Shown one piece after another: positions 8,701-12,142 of a stretch of DNA of 12,142 nt. Under the pieces are notes generated by a model that was given only the letters and a program-made list of their open reading frames with translations, ran no database searches and was not told where the DNA came from. Position 1 is the first letter of the stretch. Each line of letters begins with the position of its first letter. Location of the stretch: contig CAYRFQ010000158.1 of assembly GCA_964423615.1 (NCBI GenBank), positions 1 through 12,142 on the forward strand. Reading direction: 5' to 3'. Made by a program: the position numbers and the translations under genes. The DNA is from CAYRFQ01 sp964423615. Its GTDB lineage: Bacteria; Planctomycetota; Planctomycetia; Gemmatales; Gemmataceae.

Positions 8701-8842
8701 CCGAAGCGAGGCGACCAAGCCAGAATCGGCCTTCTGGTTGGACATCCTCAAGACGCTTAATGGTGTCTCCTCGTGCAGAAGCGACGACCCTATCAAGGAG
8801 CCAATCTGAAAAGCGTTCACAATCTTGCCGGAGATCACTCAT
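5798..8842 (-). CDS. drmA: DrmA-like SF2 helicase of DISARM
   Basis: 1014 residues; an ATP-driven DNA helicase/translocase, the core motor of DISARM. Visible motifs: Walker A ATGGGKTET (384-392), motif Ia around 'SRFPLRLLSLQQTQ', a Cys cluster C494/C497...C516/C521 inserted between lobes, DELH box (618-621), motif III SSAT (655-658), and the C-terminal lobe with 'SHGVDVNRLNTMVMLG' and motif VI QATARIGRT (849-857). The first 340 residues form a large N-terminal extension, and about 150 residues follow the helicase core. DEXH with the late 'QATARIGR' motif and the adjacent DUF1998 gene match DrmA rather than type I restriction or Cas3 helicases. The ATG overlaps the sigma-factor stop as ATGA, with GAGG 12 nt upstream, so translation is coupled to the sigma gene. 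All catalytic motifs appear intact. Confidence 0.9.
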   Translation of the reverse strand: MSDLRQDCERFSDWLLDRVVASARGDTIKRLEDVQPEGRFWLGRLASEEEVQNSPFGDRTERMAPCAIGIRLRPNDPPPWKFSVVLSGYAWHRTREAGRTVWTKTPQVSSQIPVEIPTSALKVHSYEAEKLREEFGEVLGVQVLRALVRIDVEKGRDGNPEIVVSFVNTSPENSSEVADTGIYQAELQIKGLPTRPFLLESLPDSFRYDRRIPAFGINCGVDLPDPDTFRSTDIVHVDRSRPTYWVVDDPQPDCGFHTLATEPLPSLRQLVESHGAWGKQAWAPEHLDQRMRSESWSQQMRAQAEEGAEEFWEEAQRLKKGLELLENNQVLCRSFQLMNEGMRISSRDKYDAWRPFQLGFILANIPSILGEEDETSIVDILWFATGGGKTETYLGLLMMAAFYDRLTGKATGITAWSRFPLRLLSLQQTQRFADAVAAAEMVRIKHKIKGAIFSLGFFVGDGNTPNRILKDPPAGKPDPYDDTMPTRFQVLIRCPFCTSNLGMNFNRKTWRLEHRCLGNDCPWKEEALPFYIVDEEIFRYLPTIVVGTLDKVASVSMQAAMRGFVSAPYGICSEATHGYVYAPRSDRPNGCLVPGCRGGKKPLRIPEKRYPPTFRLQDELHLLRDSLGAMDSHYESLLDHLTGATSDIQPKIVASSATLTGYQHQCRTLYQRRGRVFPTQGPRVNESFWSCDSQQRLRRYVALSPRGATLEFASDRLVTELQTAIRELQDEPTRLCAQIGIDVANAEEICLLFGTNVIYGNTIRDIDASVRSLETQVPVEPLIAAQLTGHTPFSEVRSILHRLEKPEANFDDRVHVVAASSMMSHGVDVNRLNTMVMLGLPLTTAEFIQATARIGRTWPGIVLVLHKMALERDASIFRSFQPFIEQGDRFVEAIPVTRRSRKVVERTVPGLVMARLLHLHEPAAGGALTTIARVQKYFRDKGINAQSELTQLEALLCLDPSLDAKLRDAILEILQAFFRKLNDPATNEKFPNQLFPTVVMRSLRDVEEQAPVYD

Positions 8843-9960
8843 GTTTCGTCTTCCTCTTCAAGAAAATCAATCAACTTCTGGCCACTCGGCGTCCGAGGTA
8901 CACGGGCAAGAGCAGCCTGCTCAAGCTGACGTATCCGTTCCCTTGTGAGTCCGAACTGCGCCCCAAGCTGCTCTAACGTGAGAGGCTCACGATTATCCAA
9001 TCCGAACCTGTGGACGAGAATATCCCGAGAGCGTTCGTCAAGAGAACCGAGTGCCCTGCTCAAGATTTCTTGTAGTTCAAGTTGCTCGATTCGAGCCCCG
9101 GGAGCCCCGACCGGAGCCACGGCGCGAACAGGTGCTCTGACTTGTTCCTTGCTTGCCCATCCCGTGCTCAATGAAGAAGCATCCTTTTCAACTCGCAAAA
9201 GAAGTTCGACTTCTCCCAAGTCAGTTCCGAGTTCGGACGCCAACTCTTGAACAGTGGCTTGTCGACCAAGCTCGATCCAAAGCTGACGGCGTTTCTTTCG
9301 GAGTTCTTGTAGTTGGGTAAGGCGGTGAGACGGGATACGAATTATTCGTGCGGTATTGTCATGTGCGCGTGCCATCGCCTGCTTGATCCACCAAGTGGCG
9401 TATGTTGAAAAGCGATATCCCTTTTCGGGATCGTATTTGTCTGCGGCAGTGAATAACCCGATGATCCCTTCTTGGACCAGGTCTTCACTTTCAAGTGTGG
9501 TGTCGCGTCCAAAGTGGTTCGCGCAATGAAAAACCAAGCGAATATTGGACAAGATCAGTTTTGTTCGAGCCTCCGACCCCAACCTAAGAACATGTTTGCT
9601 TTCGGGGCTATCGATCTCTGGTGCGGCCTTGGCAGCCAAAATTCGGCGAGCAAGCTGAATTTCCTCTCGCTCGTTTAGAAGAGGGACTTTGGGGTAAGTC
9701 AAACAAAAGTCGATTGCTTCGGAGAAGCACTCCTCTTCCTCGAAGGGATCCTCGATTTTCTCTTCATCAAGGCCTTCAACGGCAATGCCAGCTTGTTCAA
9801 GGCCGACCCAAACTGCTGCAATCTCATTCACTGAAAAACTACTTCGAGACAACACCCGAGTAACATCATCGATGCTGAGATAGCCGCTTTGTCGTTCGAA
9901 GTCATCTTGCAGGAGCGAGATGCAACGGGCGATTCGATCCGTATTCTCGGTTGCGATCAT
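8839..9960 (-). CDS. RpoD-like sigma-70 family factor embedded in the DISARM-like operon
   Basis: 373 residues; would direct RNA polymerase to promoters. Residues about 13-75 resemble a degenerate sigma region 1.1 (GYLSIDDV..., then 'GIAVEG' and an acidic patch). A short region 1.2 lies near 92-108 (LNEREEIQLARRI). Region 2 (about 130-212) is very well kept: 'SEDLVQEGIIGLF', 'GYRFSTYATWWIKQAMAR', 'RIIRIPSH'. Region 3 spans about 213-262, and region 4 (about 292-368) ends in the helix-turn-helix 'LTRERIRQLEQAALARV'. It is therefore primary/group 2-type, not an ECF factor. In the -10 recognition helix the counterpart of E. coli Q437 is kept (Q194), but T440 is replaced by Ala (A197). The start ATG at 9960 has GAGA 6 nt upstream; the stop overlaps the drmA ATG by 4 nt. 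This placement makes it part of the defence cassette, probably as its regulator, but promoter targets are unknown. The family call is very firm. Confidence 0.95.
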   Translation of the reverse strand: MIATENTDRIARCISLLQDDFERQSGYLSIDDVTRVLSRSSFSVNEIAAVWVGLEQAGIAVEGLDEEKIEDPFEEEECFSEAIDFCLTYPKVPLLNEREEIQLARRILAAKAAPEIDSPESKHVLRLGSEARTKLILSNIRLVFHCANHFGRDTTLESEDLVQEGIIGLFTAADKYDPEKGYRFSTYATWWIKQAMARAHDNTARIIRIPSHRLTQLQELRKKRRQLWIELGRQATVQELASELGTDLGEVELLLRVEKDASSLSTGWASKEQVRAPVRAVAPVGAPGARIEQLELQEILSRALGSLDERSRDILVHRFGLDNREPLTLEQLGAQFGLTRERIRQLEQAALARVPRTPSGQKLIDFLEEEDET

Positions 9961-10011
9961 CTTTGTTCTCGTTCAAGTTGTTCACATCAAGAAAACATCC
10001 GGAGTTCTGAA

Positions 10012-10423
10012 TTACTGATCATTGCGAAAGAAGTGCGAGAGTTGGTCAACGAGTCGAGTCGTATCTTGGGTTTCACACTCCCAAATCACAAGAGTTTCCC
10101 ATCCGAGATCACTTAATGCTTCCAGTGGGCGTTGATCCCTCTCTACGTTCTCCTTGAATTTCTTCTGCCAAAATTGAAAATTCGAAGTTGGTGTGGTGGT
10201 TTTCTTACATCCGTGACGATGCCAATAACAACCGTGTACAAAAATCACTTTTTTGCCATCGTGGAAGTACAACATCGGGCCTACCTGGAAGTTTCTTTCG
10301 ATGCAAGCGGTAGCGGTAAGCCATCGCATGAATCATTTTTCGCACGATCATTTCGGGCTTTGTGTTCATTTGCGGAACTGCTGCCATCATTCGGCTTCTG
10401 ACTTCTTGAGTAACAATCTCCAC
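10012..10423 (-). pseudogene. vsr: Vsr-type very-short-patch-repair endonuclease, interrupted by a 1-nt frameshift
   Basis: Vsr nicks DNA 5' of the T in T:G mismatches left when 5-methylcytosine deaminates. The gene is read in two frames. From the GTG at 10423 (3 nt after the methyltransferase stop) the first frame gives the N-terminal half with 'RSRMMAAVP' and 'LPGRPDVVLPRWQK'. From the run of six A (plus-strand T6 at 10249-10254) the next frame gives 'KVIFVHGCYWHRHGC', then 'ENVERDQRPLEALSDLGW' and 'LVIWEC', ending at 10012. With five A instead of six it would read straight through as about 136 residues, close to E. coli Vsr (156). Counterparts of E. coli D51 (GRPD), H64 (the first His of this stretch), H69 (the WH His) and D97 (ERD) are all present but split across the shift. 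Either a real inactivating mutation or a homopolymer error. The neighbouring cytosine methyltransferase is the expected partner. Unshifted, the product stops after 72 residues without the HGC core. Confidence 0.88.
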
Positions 10424-10426
10424 GTC

Positions 10427-11599
10427 TCACAAGACTCCTGCTTCAATGAGTTCTGAAACCAAGAAAGAAGTAAACTGCGGAGGGACAGCATTTGCAATCA
10501 TTTCTCGCAATGCAGTGACGGCAGGAACCCGTGAAAAATCGAAGAAGTCAGGGAACCCTTGGAGTCGAGCAGCTTCATGCGCTGTCAGTAACCGACGTTG
10601 TGTTGGGTGTACATATCGTCCTTGTCCCATTGAACCGAAGCCACTGGTTATAGTTTGTGATGGTTTCTGTAAGTTCATCCTCCCATACATCGACTTGTAA
10701 GTGTGCGCGTTGTCGCGATGGCAAGGTGGACGTAATTCGTTCGGGAGATCGTACAGATCGTTGTCGAACAAGTAATCGATACGAGATTGATTTAACGGAG
10801 TAATGTTGGACATTTGATAAAAGAGCCCCTTCCGTGTTTTATGTTCGTTCTCGATGTCAAGTAAGTAATTTTGAACCGTTGGGATGGCAGCGAGTGGCGG
10901 TTGGATATCGGACAGTTCTATCGGGATCTTCAACACAGCCAGCAGGACGTGGCGTTTCCTCGATTGGGGAACTCCAAAATGTCCAAGATGTACAAATCCA
11001 TCGCTCACGTGATAGCCAACCCGCACAAGTTCCTCCTCTGCGCGGTCAACAACTTTGGTACGATCTCTCAAGACTGCGGGAACATTCTCAATAATTACAA
11101 CTTTTGGTCTGAGAACTTGGCACGCGCGGACAGTGCGAAGGTACAATTGGTTCCTTGGATCATCTCGCCGGGTCAGGTTGTTCAAATCTGAATGTCCTTG
11201 GCAGGGTGGTCCCGCAACAAGAAGATCAACCTTCCCGATCTTCTGAGACCAGTATCGTTCGGGTCCTGTCCTCGGCGCTCGCAAATCTCCAGGGAAAAGA
11301 CGGCCTACGTCGTCTACTCGAGCAGTGTTCTCGGTGCCCTGATGGTTCGCGCGGTAGACTTCAACAGCTACAGGGTTCGTGTCGACTGCAAGACAGACCT
11401 GCAGTCCCCTGCGCTGAAATCTTGCTCCCTCTCTCACTCCAAGGGAGAGTCCCCCACAACCGCAAAACAGATCAACCAACCTCAATGAATGTTTGGCTCT
11501 TGCCGGCAAGGTGAGGGAGTGTGGTTGTCTGATCCACTTCAGATCTAAATTCGCAGTCCTGGTGGGTGGCCTTGTGAAAGAAACATGAATTCCAGCCAC
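10427..11599 (-). CDS. drmMII: DNA (cytosine-5) methyltransferase, DrmMII-like
   Basis: 390 residues; transfers methyl from S-adenosylmethionine to C5 of cytosine, protecting host sites. Motifs in order: I 'LVDLFCGCGGLSLG' (about 41-54), IV 'GPPCQGHSDLNN' with catalytic C133, VI 'IENVPAVL' (170-177), VIII 'QSRKRHVLLA' (212-221), a variable target-recognition stretch, IX/'QTITSG...RRLLTAHEAARLQGFP' (about 315-350) and X 'IANAVPPQF' (368-376). All are complete, so it should be active. The GTG start at 11599 is the first possible start after an in-frame stop; a GAGTGAG lies about 9 nt upstream. It heads the operon and is followed at 3 nt by vsr. Together with the DrmA/DrmB genes this fits the class 2 DISARM methyltransferase. 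A Vsr partner suggests a CCWGG-like target, but specificity cannot be read from sequence. Confidence 0.92.
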   Translation of the reverse strand: MAGIHVSFTRPPTRTANLDLKWIRQPHSLTLPARAKHSLRLVDLFCGCGGLSLGVREGARFQRRGLQVCLAVDTNPVAVEVYRANHQGTENTARVDDVGRLFPGDLRAPRTGPERYWSQKIGKVDLLVAGPPCQGHSDLNNLTRRDDPRNQLYLRTVRACQVLRPKVVIIENVPAVLRDRTKVVDRAEEELVRVGYHVSDGFVHLGHFGVPQSRKRHVLLAVLKIPIELSDIQPPLAAIPTVQNYLLDIENEHKTRKGLFYQMSNITPLNQSRIDYLFDNDLYDLPNELRPPCHRDNAHTYKSMYGRMNLQKPSQTITSGFGSMGQGRYVHPTQRRLLTAHEAARLQGFPDFFDFSRVPAVTALREMIANAVPPQFTSFLVSELIEAGVL

Positions 11600-11979
11600 T
11601 TGTTTTACTCACTCATTCCAACAGGGCAGGTCTGTCGCTATCAAGCCACATTGTGACAGAAACTTTGCTGCTGTACAAGAGTTTACAAAGGAAAGTTCGA
11701 ACATCGATTCTTTCCGCCATTTGTTCGGATGCGAAGGCAGGGCACCAGAGCCTAAACGCGCGTAAGAAGTTCCAAGGACCGCAGGTGAGACGAAGAGTTT
11801 CGAATATGGCGAAATGTCTTGATTTACCGAAGAAATGGGCACGGGATAGTAAAATGTAATATCGGTTCTCGTAATTCCGAGTAATAAGAAAAATTGAAAA
11901 TTGAAACTCTTCAAGGCATCGATGAACATTGCGGACTCGGGAACGCATCCTTCGTATTTGTGAGGTTCTCATACATTTC
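11600..11979. other. Divergent intergenic region upstream of the DISARM-like operon and the NTPase gene
   Basis: 380 bp that should hold promoters for both directions. Open frames crossing it (11653-11859 plus, 68 codons from a GTG; 11613-12026 minus) lack a ribosome-binding site or recognisable motif and are probably not genes. A candidate minus-strand promoter is listed separately. No clear plus-strand promoter was found ahead of 11980, although the stretch 11840-11910 is AT-rich. Confidence 0.5.
11650..11678 (-). promoter_or_regulatory. Candidate promoter for the methyltransferase-to-drmB operon
   Basis: On the minus strand TTGTAC (11678-11673) is followed after 17 nt by CACAAT (11655-11650), about 50 nt before the GTG of the methyltransferase. 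Three of six and four of six bases match the sigma-70 -35 and -10 consensus. The -10 lies in a short palindrome (CACA-N-TGTG, 11647-11655) that could be an operator. Weak, by-eye call. Confidence 0.25.
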
Positions 11980-12142
11980 ATGAAATACATCGAGGTTGAC
12001 CGAAGATTTGTTGTCCTTCCGATCAACGGATCGCGAGAAGAAGCCGCCTACAGCAGCTACTTTTTCAACTCAGACAGCAACTGGGGTTGGGACGAGATCC
12101 TCACGAAACGGTTGGTGGTCATTTTAGGTGAGCCTGGCAGTG
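11980..12142 (+). CDS. N-terminus of a P-loop NTPase, cut by the window end (probably STAND/NACHT-like)
   Basis: Only the first 54 residues are in the window. From the ATG at 11980 the frame is open to the edge. After a short N-terminal segment it reads 'WGWDEILTKRLVVILGEPGS', where GEPGS is the start of a Walker A P-loop (GxxxxGK[ST]) directly after a hydrophobic strand. The 'W..IL..K..VVILGEPGSG' style is common in NACHT/STAND NTPases of defence islands, but the class cannot be proved without the rest. The start is uncertain: GAGG lies 14 nt upstream, which is far, and an in-frame TTG at 11929 would add 17 residues. The gene is transcribed away from the DISARM-like operon and shares its upstream region. 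Confidence 0.7.
   Translation, partial: MKYIEVDRRFVVLPINGSREEAAYSSYFFNSDSNWGWDEILTKRLVVILGEPGS

Noticed and set aside
3518..11656. Shared 8-mer TCACAATG (minus strand) upstream of both the ART/caspase unit (3518-3525) and the methyltransferase operon (11649-11656), as a possible common sigma target
   Set aside because: Several shared 8-mers are expected by chance between regions of this size, and the -35 elements do not match.
11653..11859. 68-codon plus-strand frame starting at a GTG
   Set aside because: No Shine-Dalgarno and no motif; very Lys/Arg-rich. A real small gene cannot be excluded but is not supported.
11613..12026. 137-codon minus-strand open frame upstream of the methyltransferase
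   Set aside because: Overlaps the plausible plus-strand NTPase start and the promoter region; composition not protein-like.
1..12142. CRISPR array, tRNA, rRNA, insertion sequence or attachment-site repeats
   Set aside because: No regularly spaced repeats, no tRNA-like cloverleaf, no transposase motifs and no long terminal repeats were seen by eye.

Overview
This window reads as a bacterial defence island. The organism cannot be fixed from sequence alone. Base composition is mid-range (about 50% GC by eye). A large caspase-like protein, a small protein with a His-Gly-Thr motif that looks like an ADP-ribosyltransferase, and a P-loop NTPase sit beside a DISARM-like cassette; together these are most reminiscent of Planctomycetota or a similarly complex Gram-negative lineage. 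That assignment is inference.

Layout, described along the minus strand, which carries nearly all genes. At 11599-4078 lies a tight five-gene operon: a DNA cytosine-5 methyltransferase (drmMII-like), a Vsr-type mismatch endonuclease broken by a one-base frameshift in an A6 run, an RpoD-like sigma-70 factor, a DrmA-like helicase, and a DrmB-like protein with a C-terminal DUF1998 domain. Spacings are 3 nt, 51 nt, a 4-nt ATGA overlap and 10 nt. A good intrinsic terminator follows drmB (3994-4028). No drmC (phospholipase D) gene is visible. After about 600 bp without a convincing gene comes a second unit (3393-137): a 127-residue ART-like protein, then, 8 nt later, a 954-residue caspase-like protease with a DUF4384-like domain, a hydrophobic segment and a C-terminal coiled coil. 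On the plus strand at the right edge, a divergent gene begins (11980 onward) and is cut by the window end just as a Walker A motif starts; it is probably a STAND/NACHT-like NTPase.

How the parts may fit together: the methyltransferase would mark host DNA; Vsr, if functional, would repair T:G mismatches left by deaminated 5-methylcytosine; DrmA and DrmB form the DISARM core that acts on incoming DNA. The unusual element is a full-length, primary-type sigma factor translationally coupled to drmA. It suggests the cassette brings its own transcription specificity, for itself, for the neighbouring caspase unit, or as a sensor or decoy at the RNA polymerase. The ART-like/caspase-like pair next door looks like a candidate cell-suicide or signalling module. 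The most interesting hypothesis is a sigma-equipped, drmC-less DISARM variant sitting beside this effector pair. At least one frameshift (vsr), and perhaps a second upstream of the ART-like gene, mean that assembly quality should be checked before reading these genes as decayed.
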